Below are positions 16,590 to 26,098 of a stretch of DNA of 64,000 nucleotides, piece after piece. A program made the position numbers and the translations under genes. Location: contig CAZRCI010000003.1 in assembly GCA_964598535.1 (NCBI GenBank), positions 162,501 to 226,500 on the forward strand. The letters run 5' to 3'. This stretch comes from JALHMI01 sp964598535 (lineage in GTDB: Bacteria > Planctomycetota > Planctomycetia > Pirellulales > PALSA-1355). The notes under the pieces were generated by a model that ran no database searches, was not told the DNA's origin, and was given only the letters and a program-made list of their open reading frames with translations. How positions within the stretch are numbered: position 1 is the stretch's first letter; each line of letters starts with the position of its first letter.

Positions 16590-16835
16590 CCTGGGTTAGC
16601 GAACCCTCACGGGCTCATTCCCAGACAACACTATCGGCGATTCGAGCCGCCATCTTCTACCCGAGTGATATACGAAAAAATAGCATCCACGTCCGCGAAC
16701 ACACTGTCACGCAGGCGCGCGCCAGGCGTGCAATAACGCACATGAAGGCAATGTTCACGGCTGCCCAAAGGTCGCAATGTCGCCTCCGGCCCGCGTTCCG
16801 GGCGCTGGTTTCCATGCACCAGGAAATTGCACTGT

Positions 16836-18488
16836 TTACTCAATAAAACGGTGATAACGCCCCATCCAGTAAGGCAACAAAAGCGCGTGCCCGTCGTCTC
16901 GCTCGCGGCCCCCGGTACCGCCGTCGAGCGTATAGGGGTCGCCATTCCACCGCATCACGCGACGCTCGCTGACCGGCAAAACCGCTTGCGACCGCGCACG
17001 CCGTTCACGATTGTCGCCCAGGATCGTAATATCCCGCCGATGCGAATTTTTCACCGTCCAGACTGTCGTGTCCGCAGGCACGTCGCGCAGCCACTCGAGC
17101 GACTCGGCTCCGTCGTATTCGTTCGGCTCGACCAATGCTCTCTCGGGCCGTTTCGAGGGATCGGTCCAAACGTTGGCCTGCAACGCCGCGCCATAGATGT
17201 AGTTGAACAGCGGGCTATGCTCCGGACGTTCGATATGCCACGAACGGTAGATGCTAGCTAGATACACCTTGCGCAAATGCACGTCGCGTTCGAGCACCAC
17301 CAGGGGATAGTAAGACAAGAACGCCAACTCGTCATCGCTATGATTCACCAAATACGCCGGCCAAATCTGCTTCTGCATGACCGTATTGGTCGCGTAACTG
17401 TGATCGGCAATCAACTCCTTGAGCTTCGCTGTGTAACGCGGCTTGCCGACGATCTGCTCGGCCACCTTGAGGTGCGAGAGAATCTCCAGCGAGTTCAACC
17501 CGCGATCGCCGATCCGGCGCAAATCGTGATTCAATCCTTCCGGTGACCAGACGCCCCAGGTGGTCGGTTTGCCGGGCGGTCCGACGTAATGGAGCCCATG
17601 ATCAAGAATATGATCGGTGATCCGTTCGACGTAACCGCGAATCTCCTCTCGTTCGGCCGCGTCCGCGGCGATGTTGTAGTACACGTGATAGGCAAAGTAA
17701 TGCCCCACGACTTCGTCGCTCGAGGTGTCTGCCTTCCACCACCACTTGCCATCGGCCGAGGGATGCCATTCGCCGCCGTGCCGCTTCGGATCGCTCTCCT
17801 TGGGAATCACGCTACGGGCCACGAAGCCCGGGATCGTGGAGATTCGCTCCAGGAACATCAGCGCGTCGAGCGAACGCCGCGCGTTCTGTTTCGCAACGGG
17901 GTCGCCCGTCGCGCCATAGCGAAACGCCTCGGCCGCCAGATACATGGCCGTCCACAACCCATCGTTGTCGTTCGACTCCTGCATGCGCGCGGTCGAGAGG
18001 TCGCCGGGCGTGGTCAACGTGACCTCCGAGACGAAGCCATTCCGAACATGGTGCTTTTGAAGCGTTTCGTCGACCGCCAGCATCTTGGCTTCCAACGAAG
18101 CGGCCTGCTGCCGCAAGCGCACAGTGCCCTCCGAGGTGCGCACGTACAGCCAGCCGTCAGCGGCCAATGAAAGCTGCTGCACGTCATCGCTAGGAAGCCA
18201 ACGCCGTGAATGAAACACGCGCCATCGTGCGCCACTGCGTGCGAGCCACTGCAAGCCATGCGGTGAACCAACCCAGGTGTCTCCCTCCGCGCTGCGCACG
18301 CCGATCGTCGCGTCGGCAAAGGGCAATGTCGGCGAGCCCTCGGTGAGCGACGTGAGCTCGACATCCGAAAGCTTGGCGCCAGCGGAGGCCGGCAAGACCT
18401 CGACGGTGGAAGGTTCCACGACCCAGGCCAGATACGAATCGTCCGTCGTGGATGCTGCTAGCGCAATGGCAGCCAAGAGTGCGAGCAT
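16836..18488 (-). CDS. Secreted protein of unknown function, possible alpha/alpha-barrel
   Basis: A 550-residue protein with a short signal peptide (MLALLAAIALAAS). Residues about 20-130 look like beta-propeller blades (TWVGSPHGLQWLARSGARW, DGWLYVRTSEGTVRL), as in two-component-regulator propellers. The remainder is mainly helical with many Trp and His (ESNDNDGLWTAMYLAAEAF; YFAYHVYYNIAADAAERE), reminiscent of alpha/alpha-barrel glycosidase or lyase folds. I cannot assign it to a named family. It stands alone, followed by a terminator, and lies beside a Kelch protein and a sulfatase on the same strand. A carbohydrate-related role is only a guess. Confidence 0.75.
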   Translation of the reverse strand: MLALLAAIALAASTTDDSYLAWVVEPSTVEVLPASAGAKLSDVELTSLTEGSPTLPFADATIGVRSAEGDTWVGSPHGLQWLARSGARWRVFHSRRWLPSDDVQQLSLAADGWLYVRTSEGTVRLRQQAASLEAKMLAVDETLQKHHVRNGFVSEVTLTTPGDLSTARMQESNDNDGLWTAMYLAAEAFRYGATGDPVAKQNARRSLDALMFLERISTIPGFVARSVIPKESDPKRHGGEWHPSADGKWWWKADTSSDEVVGHYFAYHVYYNIAADAAEREEIRGYVERITDHILDHGLHYVGPPGKPTTWGVWSPEGLNHDLRRIGDRGLNSLEILSHLKVAEQIVGKPRYTAKLKELIADHSYATNTVMQKQIWPAYLVNHSDDELAFLSYYPLVVLERDVHLRKVYLASIYRSWHIERPEHSPLFNYIYGAALQANVWTDPSKRPERALVEPNEYDGAESLEWLRDVPADTTVWTVKNSHRRDITILGDNRERRARSQAVLPVSERRVMRWNGDPYTLDGGTGGRERDDGHALLLPYWMGRYHRFIE

Positions 18489-18640
18489 GGAAAAATCTCC
18501 GAAGAATCAAACGCCGCGGCGGGAGGTCCAGGCAGGAAGCCTCCCTATAAGTAGTCGCACGCTGAGCCCGATGCAAGTGCCTGGATTGCGCCCGGGGGGA
18601 TATCATGGCCACCGCGCCGACCGCATCGGCCCCCGGGCCG

Positions 18641-20272
18641 CTACCGTAGCGTGACGGACTCGACGACGTCGACATTGCCGCCAAACGAGGCGCCGCCGAT
18701 CAGCAGGATCTGATCTTCGAAGGAAATCAGCCGATGCACGATCCTCGGCTTCGTCTTGCCGGCGGTTTGCCAGACGCCAGAAGCGTCCTCCAACCGCAGT
18801 AACGAACCGTCGGCCACGCTGGCGATAAGCCGCCCCTTGTGGATGCAAGCCGCCGGCGCGAACCCGTTTCGTTCTTTTCCGGGCAGGGCCGGCCCCTTTG
18901 TCCATGCGCCGGACTGAGGATCGTAGATATCCACTTCGAGACTTGGCACCGAGCTCTCCTGAAAGCCTCCGATTACATACACTTTTCCTTGATAGACGGA
19001 CGCAATCAGCGCGCGACGCTCGAACGGCTGGCCCTCGGTTTTCCATGTCGGCTTTTCTTCCGAGAGATCCAAAATCTCCATCGTGTCATGCCACACTTCG
19101 CCTTCTTCGCCGCGCATGTCCCAACCGCCAACGACAATGAGTTTATTTCCCGCCGCCACGATATCGTGCGACGAACGCGGCTTGGGCAGCGCCGGAAATT
19201 CGGTCCACGCGCCACGCTCAGGATCGTACATCGCGCATTCAGCCACCGAGCGGTTATCCGTGGGGGTGCCCTTCTGGTTCACCGGGTGCATGCCGCCAAT
19301 GCGATAGATCTTGCCGTCGGCTTCCACCAGGTTGAGTCCCTGGAGCGGCGTTCCTCCAGGAAGCTTTTCCCACGCCTGTGGATCAGCCAGGTTCAAGCGA
19401 TGGAAGTCTCCCGTGACAGCCTCGGTGTGATAAAGATGTGGGCGAACGACGTGCCCGCCATAGATGTACGCCCAACCGTTGGCCGCGGCGCCCCCCAGGC
19501 TCGACGCCGCCCGCGGTAATCGCGGAAACCTGTCGGACGTTGATTCGGCCGACGTGGCCTCGGCGGTTTTCGTGGTGGAAACGGGCTGCGCTTCCGCCGG
19601 AACGTCGAACACCAACGTGGCATAGTGGCGCAGTTGTTCGTACTTCTTGCCGTCAATTTCGCCGGGCAGATCCTCCCAATAGCGTGCCCATGCGCCAAAC
19701 CGCCCGCGCTGATCAAATGCCGGAGTCAGCCCTGACTCGTCGGTTTCGACTTCTTCCTGGTCGCCATTAGGTAAAAGCACCGTAAGCGCGGCCTTGGCCG
19801 CGGGCTGGCCGTTTACAAGCATTTTCAACCTGGTCGCGCCGGGCTCACCCACCGGGACAAGCTCCACCACGCGGCCGCCCCCCAACACGGTGCGTTCGTC
19901 AAAAGGGCTTCCAACAATCGCCTTGGGATAGTAACGCAGGACATGAGGCTTACTGCCGAAGCGCGCATTCACGCCGAGATCGAGCACACCATGCACGACC
20001 CGCGATCCATCGCCCGGAAGCTGCGTGACGAAGGCGTTCTCACGCACCTCCGTAAGCTCGATCGGCAAGTCAGCCCCCCCCGCACCTCGCACGACGAGCT
20101 TCACGCCACGTATGATCGCGACGGGAACATCTCCATCGGCTTCGAGTGTTTCGCTCAACAAAACCCGCGCCGAGCCTCCATCGACCGCGGGCACAATGAA
20201 CAGAAAGTGCGCCTGGACCGTCGCGGCCATCGCCGCCAGAAGACTCGCCGCCAATGGGACCCTACGAATCAT
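18641..20272 (-). CDS. DUF4198-like domain fused to Kelch repeats, secreted
   Basis: A 543-residue protein. The signal peptide ends in VQAHF. The N-terminal 230 residues resemble DUF4198 (mature protein starting AHFLFIVP, then a beta-sandwich with YYPKAIVGSPFDE). The C-terminal 290 residues contain at least five Kelch-type blades, seen as IYGGHVV, IYRIGGMHP, LIVVGGWDM, VYVIGGFQE and ILLIGGASF. DUF4198 proteins are periplasmic and have been linked to metal uptake, while Kelch propellers bind partners or glycans. The fusion hints at a periplasmic binding protein; function unknown. The start at 20272 has a GAGG upstream. Confidence 0.8.
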   Translation of the reverse strand: MIRRVPLAASLLAAMAATVQAHFLFIVPAVDGGSARVLLSETLEADGDVPVAIIRGVKLVVRGAGGADLPIELTEVRENAFVTQLPGDGSRVVHGVLDLGVNARFGSKPHVLRYYPKAIVGSPFDERTVLGGGRVVELVPVGEPGATRLKMLVNGQPAAKAALTVLLPNGDQEEVETDESGLTPAFDQRGRFGAWARYWEDLPGEIDGKKYEQLRHYATLVFDVPAEAQPVSTTKTAEATSAESTSDRFPRLPRAASSLGGAAANGWAYIYGGHVVRPHLYHTEAVTGDFHRLNLADPQAWEKLPGGTPLQGLNLVEADGKIYRIGGMHPVNQKGTPTDNRSVAECAMYDPERGAWTEFPALPKPRSSHDIVAAGNKLIVVGGWDMRGEEGEVWHDTMEILDLSEEKPTWKTEGQPFERRALIASVYQGKVYVIGGFQESSVPSLEVDIYDPQSGAWTKGPALPGKERNGFAPAACIHKGRLIASVADGSLLRLEDASGVWQTAGKTKPRIVHRLISFEDQILLIGGASFGGNVDVVESVTLR

Positions 20273-20464
20273 GGCCGAACCTCGATGTAAAAAACGGGAG
20301 CGCGCGCAGCGCCGTCAGGATCGCATCGCCAAAGGCACGCAATACCTGACGATTTCTACCGGCGCAGCGACAAATGCTCGAAATAAATCGCAATCCGTAA
20401 GAGCGGTTGGCGAGCGAGCGACCGCGATGAAAACGCGGCTGATGGGCGAGCGGGCGAATCGCAA

Positions 20465-20481
20465 TTGAGACACAGTCTCAA
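20465..20481. promoter_or_regulatory. Candidate operator upstream of the Kelch gene
   Basis: TTGAGAC (20465-20471) and GTCTCAA (20475-20481) are exact inverted arms with a 3-nt spacer. The site lies about 190 bp before the Kelch gene start, in the gap after the sulfatase. The shape fits a dimeric repressor site, but no cognate regulator is adjacent. Confidence 0.4.
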
Positions 20482-20546
20482 GATATCGCGATTGTAGACG
20501 AGCGCTAAACCATGTCAAGCGTGACGCCGAACTTGTCCCCATCGAA

Positions 20547-20573
20547 GCGGAGTGACGCCAGGCGTCACTCCGC
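20547..20573. terminator. Strong hairpin overlapping the sulfatase stop codon
   Basis: The 13-bp arms GCGGAGTGACGCC (20547-20559) and GGCGTCACTCCGC (20561-20573) are perfect reverse complements around one base. The stop codon of the sulfatase (20565-20567) lies within it. There is no T-run on either side, so it may be a factor-dependent terminator or an mRNA 3'-end stabiliser rather than an intrinsic terminator. Confidence 0.5.
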
Positions 20574-22805
20574 CGGAGACGCCTCGACGCTCAATCCGTT
20601 CGATTCATCCGCCACGACAACGTTCAGCGACGCGCCGTAGCGATTGCCCGGCAATCGCTTGCCGGTTGCCACCAAGAGTTTGCCATCGTGGATGCCTACG
20701 ACTCCGAGCGAAGCGTCAAAAGGCCATTTGCCCACGAGGTTCAAGTGGGCGTCGGTCTTGAGCAGAATTTTGGGCGTCCCATAGCAGCCGAACCAGAAGT
20801 GCCCGTCCGCATAGACGGCGGTTTGGATGCCGAGAAACGTGTAACCACTGGCGAGGACGTGCCGCTTTTGAAAAGCGAAGCCTTCATCGTACTCGTACAC
20901 GTAGTTTTCGTTCGCGCCGACCGGTAGTCCGCCAACCACCCAGAACTTGCCGGCATGATGAGCAATGCCGCCGGCCCCGTGAACGGCCTCTGGTACTGGA
21001 TGACGCGACAGCTCCGCCAGCGTGTCGGCGTCATAAACATACACCCAAGAATCCGCCTTGCCCTCGGGCTGGTTGAACTGCCCGAGGTTTACAGCGACAT
21101 ACAACTTCCCTTGGTGAAAGCACAAGTCGCCGTGGTGCGACACGACATCCGTTTGCCGTTGAACTTGGCCCGTTGGATCCGTCTTGACCAGCACGGTGGT
21201 GAAGGACCAATACAGGGCGTCTTGCTGGTTCGTGCAGACGCCCTGCAAGTGTCCGGGATAGTCGCCCTCGCAAGTCACGGAGTGGAAGCCGCCGCTTGCT
21301 TCAACCGCGGATGTTTTCGTCTCGCTGACGCTCCGCTGGCGGTTTTTACCGCGTTTCTTGGCGCGAGCCGGCCGCTCGGCGTCCTCGGCATTCGGCTCGT
21401 TTGGTGTTGGCATGGGTGCGGCGATTGCTTTGCGCCAGGCGATCAGCTTGGCGTGCAGCTCCTCGGCCTTATCCGGCACGGATTCGGCCAGGTTCTTGAT
21501 CTCTCCCAAATCATTTTTGAGATTGTAAAGCTCTAGACGTCCTTCCTCGAAGAACTCGATCAACTTCCAATCGCCGGCGCGGATTGCACCGCCAGGCGTC
21601 GTTCGCCAGGTGTTGTCTCCCGAGCCGAGGTAGCCCGGAAAATGCCAGTACAACGCATCGCGGTCGAGCGACTCCCGGCCGCCGCTCTTGAGCACACCCA
21701 GATAGCTTCGGCCATCGAGGGTTTGCGGGGGAGCGGCTGCTCCGGTTACTTCCAACAGTGTCGGATAGAGATCCACGCTATTGATCGGCTCAGTGCTCGT
21801 CGCTCCGGCCGGAATCACGCCGGGCCAACGAAAGACATAGGGCACTCGAATTCCGCCTTCGTAGAGCATGCCCTTGCCGCCGTGCAGCGGAGCGTTGTCG
21901 GTGATCGAGTTCCCTTGAATGCCCCAGCGTTCGTAGCCGCCTACGCCGCCGTTATCGCTGGAAAAGATGACCAGCGTATTCTTGGACAATCCCAATTCGT
22001 CAAGCGTGGCAATCACGCGGCCCACACTCTCGTCGACGCTGGCGATCATCGCGGCATATACCGGATCGTGATGCCCTCCCTGTTCGCGTGATCCCTGCTT
22101 GGGTTTGTCGCGAAATCGGGCAATTAATTCGTCCTTTGCCTCGCGCGGCGCATGGACCCCGAAGTGCGGCAAGTACAGAAAGAACGGCTCGGCCTTGTGC
22201 CGTCGAATGAAGTCAACCGCACGGTCCGTCAGGAAGTCGGCCAGGTATTCGCCCTCGTCATGATTGACCGGCGGGTTCGTCTGAAAATTGAAGTGCTTGC
22301 CGGCCGAGACGAGCGCTTCGTCGAAACCTCGTTTGGACGGATGGTTTAGCGCGTCGTTGCCCAAGTGCCACTTGCCGAACATCCCCGTCGCATAGCCGGC
22401 TTTCTTGAGCGTTGCGCCAAGCGTCTGGCAGTTTGCCGGCAGGTTGTCCCCGTTGTCCACTGGCCGTAGCCTGCGGCTCCGCCAGTTGAAACGATCGATG
22501 TTGCCAACCGTATAAATGCCCGTGCGCGGACCATATTGCCCCGACATCAGCGCCGCACGCGTCGGCTGACAATTCGGTCCGCAGGTATATCCGTTCGTAA
22601 AGCGTACGCCCCCCGCCGCCAGGCGGTCAATGTTCGGAGACTCGTAATATCTCGAACCTTGACATCCCAGGTCGGTCCACCCGAGATCATCGGCCAGGAT
22701 GAAAACAACGTTGGGCTTCTCCGCGGCACACGCCACCGTCGCAGCGCACAACAACCATCCACTCAGCACAAACGCGAAACGAAATCTGAACATGCAACGG
22801 ACCAT
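20565..22805 (-). CDS. Secreted sulfatase fused to a C-terminal beta-propeller-like domain
   Basis: A 746-residue exported protein. ATG 22805 is preceded by GAGGAG at a 9-nt spacing, so I prefer it to the ATG at 22838. The arylsulfatase domain (about residues 30-470) has metal ligands in NVVFILADDLGWTDLG, the formylglycine site CQPTR (Cys89), GKWHLG and SSDNGG. A basic linker (ARAKKRGKNRQRS) joins a roughly 240-residue C-terminal domain of repeated beta strands (GKLYVAVNLG, GKFWVVGGLP, GHFWFGCYGTPK) that reads as a propeller. The sulfatase would remove sulfate esters from polysaccharides after activation by FGE, which is encoded at 38207-39319. The propeller fusion is unusual. Confidence 0.9.
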   Translation of the reverse strand: MVRCMFRFRFAFVLSGWLLCAATVACAAEKPNVVFILADDLGWTDLGCQGSRYYESPNIDRLAAGGVRFTNGYTCGPNCQPTRAALMSGQYGPRTGIYTVGNIDRFNWRSRRLRPVDNGDNLPANCQTLGATLKKAGYATGMFGKWHLGNDALNHPSKRGFDEALVSAGKHFNFQTNPPVNHDEGEYLADFLTDRAVDFIRRHKAEPFFLYLPHFGVHAPREAKDELIARFRDKPKQGSREQGGHHDPVYAAMIASVDESVGRVIATLDELGLSKNTLVIFSSDNGGVGGYERWGIQGNSITDNAPLHGGKGMLYEGGIRVPYVFRWPGVIPAGATSTEPINSVDLYPTLLEVTGAAAPPQTLDGRSYLGVLKSGGRESLDRDALYWHFPGYLGSGDNTWRTTPGGAIRAGDWKLIEFFEEGRLELYNLKNDLGEIKNLAESVPDKAEELHAKLIAWRKAIAAPMPTPNEPNAEDAERPARAKKRGKNRQRSVSETKTSAVEASGGFHSVTCEGDYPGHLQGVCTNQQDALYWSFTTVLVKTDPTGQVQRQTDVVSHHGDLCFHQGKLYVAVNLGQFNQPEGKADSWVYVYDADTLAELSRHPVPEAVHGAGGIAHHAGKFWVVGGLPVGANENYVYEYDEGFAFQKRHVLASGYTFLGIQTAVYADGHFWFGCYGTPKILLKTDAHLNLVGKWPFDASLGVVGIHDGKLLVATGKRLPGNRYGASLNVVVADESNGLSVEASPAE

Positions 22806-23081
22806 GTGTGCGGTCTCCTCGTTGATCCAAATATCCAAGAGCCTGGGAGCACAAAAGGGCGCAGAGCGTACCCCCCTGCCGCGCGGGCACGCGGCACGAG
22901 ACGTTCTCCGCGATCAACGCGTTTGTCCCCAGGCTCAATGGCTAGGACATGCGCGGTTGAGGGAGTGGAGTGGACTGCTATTTATACTCGATTTCCGGCG
23001 CCGTGTGTGCCGATTCCCTCCTCGGTAGTATAAAAGGAGGGGATCCTTGGCACCGTCATTGCCCCCCCTGGGCCGATTGTC

Positions 23082-24185
23082 ATGCCCCGGCGACAAATTC
23101 TGCTATTCACGCTCGTCCTCGCGCTCAGCGGCCCGGCGCTCGCCGCGGAGTTCGAAGCGGTGCGCGTCGCGCCGGACGGCAAAGGCTTCGCGCTCCGCGA
23201 ATCTGGGCGTCCGTTTCGCATCTGGGGCGTCAACTACGATCACGATCCCTCTGGCCGGCTGCTCGAAGACTATTGGCTCGATCAGTGGGCTACGGTCGCG
23301 GCCGACTTTGCGGAAATCAAGGCCCTCGGCGCGAATGTGGTGCGGATCCATCTGCAATTCGGCCGCTTCATGCAATCGCCGACCAAGCCAAACGAGACGT
23401 CGCTCGCACAACTAAAACGCCTCGTCGAGCTCGCCGAGCAGACGGGCTTGTATCTCGACCTGACCGGACTCGGATGCTACCACAAGGCCGAAACGCCTTC
23501 GTGGTACGATGCGCTCTCGGAAGTCGAACGCTGGCGAGCGCAAGCGATTTTCTGGGAGGCGATCGCCCGGAGTTGCGCCGACAGTCCGGCGATCTTCTGC
23601 TACGACTTGATGAACGAGCCGGTCGTGCCGGGAGCCGGGCGGCGAGACGACTGGCTGGGGCCTGCGTTTGCCGGCAAACACTTCGTGCAGTTCATCACGC
23701 TCGATCTGGCTGGCCGCGAGCGAACGGAAGTCGCTCGTCAGTGGATTGCCACGCTGGTCGCGGCCATTCGCCGTCACGATCCGCGGCACTTGATCACGGT
23801 AGGCCTGGTGCACTGGAGCCTGGAGCGACCGGGGCTAACGTCCGGCTTCGTGCCAGGGGCCATCGCCGAGCAGCTCGACTTTATCGCCGTGCATCTTTAT
23901 CCTGAGCGAGACAAGCTGCGTGAAGCAAGCCAAACGCTCGCCGGTTTTCAGGTTGGAAAGCCGGTCGTTGTCGAAGAGATCTTCCCGCTCAAATGTTCCG
24001 CCGAGGAGTTGACGCGTTTTCTCCGCGAACAACCCGACGTCGCAGGCTGGATCAGCTTCTATTGGGGACAAACGCCTGAAGAATGTCGCAAGGCGAATAC
24101 GATCGCGGGTTCGATCACGGCCGATTGGCTGGAGCGATTCAGCCAATCGGCAGAAGAACAGAAGCGAAGCCCAGCAGAGCCCTAG
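23082..24185 (+). CDS. Secreted glycoside hydrolase family 5-like protein
   Basis: A 367-residue protein with a signal peptide (ILLFTLVLALSGPALAA). The fold looks like a GH5/GH-A (beta/alpha)8 barrel: FRIWGVNYDHD near residue 46, LGANVVRIHLQFGRF near 82, acid/base Glu in CYDLMNEP (Glu179) and candidate nucleophile Glu in VVVEEIFP (Glu298 or Glu299), each at the end of a barrel strand. Cellulases and mannanases of clan A share this pattern. The substrate cannot be read from the sequence. It diverges from the sulfatase gene across a 276-bp gap, fitting a shared polysaccharide-degrading role. Confidence 0.8.
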   Translation: MPRRQILLFTLVLALSGPALAAEFEAVRVAPDGKGFALRESGRPFRIWGVNYDHDPSGRLLEDYWLDQWATVAADFAEIKALGANVVRIHLQFGRFMQSPTKPNETSLAQLKRLVELAEQTGLYLDLTGLGCYHKAETPSWYDALSEVERWRAQAIFWEAIARSCADSPAIFCYDLMNEPVVPGAGRRDDWLGPAFAGKHFVQFITLDLAGRERTEVARQWIATLVAAIRRHDPRHLITVGLVHWSLERPGLTSGFVPGAIAEQLDFIAVHLYPERDKLREASQTLAGFQVGKPVVVEEIFPLKCSAEELTRFLREQPDVAGWISFYWGQTPEECRKANTIAGSITADWLERFSQSAEEQKRSPAEP

Positions 24186-24287
24186 CCGCCCGACACGAGT
24201 GCCGCTAGGGACGTGACGAACGCGGCGCGAGGGTCGCGAGCAACGGACATCGTACTGGCTCAGGAACACGCGGCCAGAGAACAAGGT

Positions 24288-25241
24288 TCAACGGCTGGCA
24301 TTGAGCTCGGTCGTGGCGTTGCTGGCCGCGGCCTCCAGGTCTACGTCTCCTTCGTGAACCACGACTGCGAACCGCAGGCGAAACGTATCGCCCGGAGCGA
24401 CCGCCACGCGACTCGGTTCGGGCGACCGCGTGAATGCTTGCAGGCCGAAAGGATTGGCAACCACCAACCCATAGTCGCGGGCATGAAACCACGACTTACG
24501 GAAGTTGAGCGGATCGGGCACCACGAGCACTCCAACCTTGCGGCCCTCGATCGTGCCGCTGGCATCGCACCACGCGGCCACGCGACCCCAGATCTCTTTC
24601 TCGCCGTTACGGCCCTCGCTGCTGGTGAGCGTTCCGCCGTTGTTCACGGCCAACGGGGTGGCCACGCGCACGCCCACGCCCATCTCCTCTTGATCACCGA
24701 AGTAGAACTCGGTCGGCGCCGTGAACCGCGAATCCCACACGAACACCACCTCTTTGTCCAGGGCCCAGACCGAGATCTTGCAGGTTTCGTTGCAGATCAG
24801 CCGTTCGCCAGACAGATAGCGGTTCCGCACGCTAAACTGTCCGCCATCGAGGTCGCCCGTAGGCTCTTCGGCAAAGTCGACATGCGCGACTCGCCCCCGA
24901 TTGCGCCAGAAATCGTCGCCAGCCAGATCGCCAAACGCCAGCCACACGCCCGGGTGCATCGTGGCATGATCCGTGGCATCGACGCCTTCGACGGGAGGCA
25001 AGCTGCGCGTCACCTGAATGCCGTTTCTCGTACGCAGGTCTTTGAGATACGGCCGTAGAATCCGCGTATCGTGATAGACATACACGGCGACCGGCTGATC
25101 GTCGACAAAAATCTTGACGGCGCTGTCGGCCTTGCCGAACGAAACGCGGGGATGCTCCGCCGCTGCCCGCGTCTGGGAGAACATCGACCAGCCGCAGATA
25201 AGATGCAGGCAGCATCCGAACAGAGAGCACCGGCGAAACAT
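24288..25241 (-). CDS. DUF6807 (PmoA-like) family secreted protein
   Basis: A 317-residue protein from ATG 25241, with a signal-like N-terminus (MFRRCSLFGCCLHLICGW). Recognisable features of the DUF6807/'methane oxygenase PmoA' family are VYVYHDTRILRPYLKDLRT, ATDHATMHPGVWLAFGDL, FWRNRGRV and NFRKSWFHARDYG. Despite the Pfam nickname, the family is not methane monooxygenase. It is common in planctomycete and Bacteroidetes carbohydrate loci with no proven activity. The start is only 5 bp after the enoyl-CoA hydratase-like gene stop, so the two are co-transcribed. The upstream start at 25316 would overlap that gene. Confidence 0.85.
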   Translation of the reverse strand: MFRRCSLFGCCLHLICGWSMFSQTRAAAEHPRVSFGKADSAVKIFVDDQPVAVYVYHDTRILRPYLKDLRTRNGIQVTRSLPPVEGVDATDHATMHPGVWLAFGDLAGDDFWRNRGRVAHVDFAEEPTGDLDGGQFSVRNRYLSGERLICNETCKISVWALDKEVVFVWDSRFTAPTEFYFGDQEEMGVGVRVATPLAVNNGGTLTSSEGRNGEKEIWGRVAAWCDASGTIEGRKVGVLVVPDPLNFRKSWFHARDYGLVVANPFGLQAFTRSPEPSRVAVAPGDTFRLRFAVVVHEGDVDLEAAASNATTELNASR

Positions 25242-25246
25242 GGCAG

Positions 25247-26002
25247 CTACCCTTTGCGACCAATATTCTGTTCGATGAACGACCGCATACGTTGGGCCAC
25301 CTCGGGCGAGGTCCAAGCGTTGACCACCGCGGAGTCGTTGGCCATGCTCGCGGCCACGGCTTCGAACAGCGGGCGACGGACGGCGAGCTTGGTGGCCGCG
25401 AATGTCTCGGGCAGTAACGCCCCCAATTCTTCGGCGACGCTGAGGGCGCGTGTTTCAAGCTGCTCGGCGTCGACCACCTCGTCCACGAGTCCGCGCATGA
25501 GCGCTTCGTCCGCGCCCCAGGTCCGGCCCGTGAGAATCAACGTTTGGAAATGTTCCGGCGGCGTGGCGAACCGCGCAATTTCCAGGGCCCATGCCGGGAA
25601 TGGGACTCCGACCAGTACCTCGGTCAGGCCGATGCGCGCTTTGCCGCGAGCCACGATCCGCTGATCGCAGGCCAGCGCGAGAATGCAGCCGCCGGCAATG
25701 GCATGTCCATTGACCGCGGCGACTATCGGCTTGGGAAACTTCGCCAGCCGCTCGAAAACCTCGGAGAGCAACGGGACGAACTTGCGGACGTACGCTTCAC
25801 CGCCGCCTACCAACTCCGGCAGATCGACGCCGGCGCCAAAGACGCTTCCCTGGCCGGTGACAACGACCGCGCGGGCGGCGCTCGCCTCGAGCGTCCGCAA
25901 ACTCCGGTCGAATGCTTCTAGCAGCTCCAGATTTAGAGCATTACCTTTACCACGCACCACGCGGGCGATTGCCACGTTGCCGCGATGTTCGATTTCAATC
26001 AT
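25247..26002 (-). CDS. Enoyl-CoA hydratase/isomerase family protein
   Basis: A 251-residue crotonase-fold protein from ATG 26002 (an in-frame ATG at 26014 adds four residues). It has the first oxyanion-hole region GSVFGAGVDLPELV and the second, PIVAAVNGHAIAGGC. The usual Glu of the hydratase active site (GxxxLxxxxD region) is only partly kept: ALACDQRIVARGKARIGLTEVLVGVPFP. A typical hydratase is about 260 residues. The reaction (hydration, isomerisation or other CoA chemistry) cannot be told from the sequence. Transcription continues into the DUF6807 gene. Confidence 0.88.
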   Translation of the reverse strand: MIEIEHRGNVAIARVVRGKGNALNLELLEAFDRSLRTLEASAARAVVVTGQGSVFGAGVDLPELVGGGEAYVRKFVPLLSEVFERLAKFPKPIVAAVNGHAIAGGCILALACDQRIVARGKARIGLTEVLVGVPFPAWALEIARFATPPEHFQTLILTGRTWGADEALMRGLVDEVVDAEQLETRALSVAEELGALLPETFAATKLAVRRPLFEAVAASMANDSAVVNAWTSPEVAQRMRSFIEQNIGRKG

Positions 26003-26098
26003 GGGTCGCCTCAATCAGCTTGCATCCTGGTTCGCCAGCGACGACATTATAACCGTAGCTCACCGTTTTTAGTCCCTCCGGAAGCTTCGATAACCATC

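Noticed and set aside
16499..16846. Plus-strand frame of 115 residues between marR and the 550-residue protein
   Set aside because: It covers a terminator and a promoter, has no motif, and overlaps the 3' end of the neighbouring gene.
20547..20573. Intrinsic terminator for the sulfatase
   Set aside because: The hairpin is strong but there is no T-run in either direction, so intrinsic termination is not supported; kept only as a hairpin.
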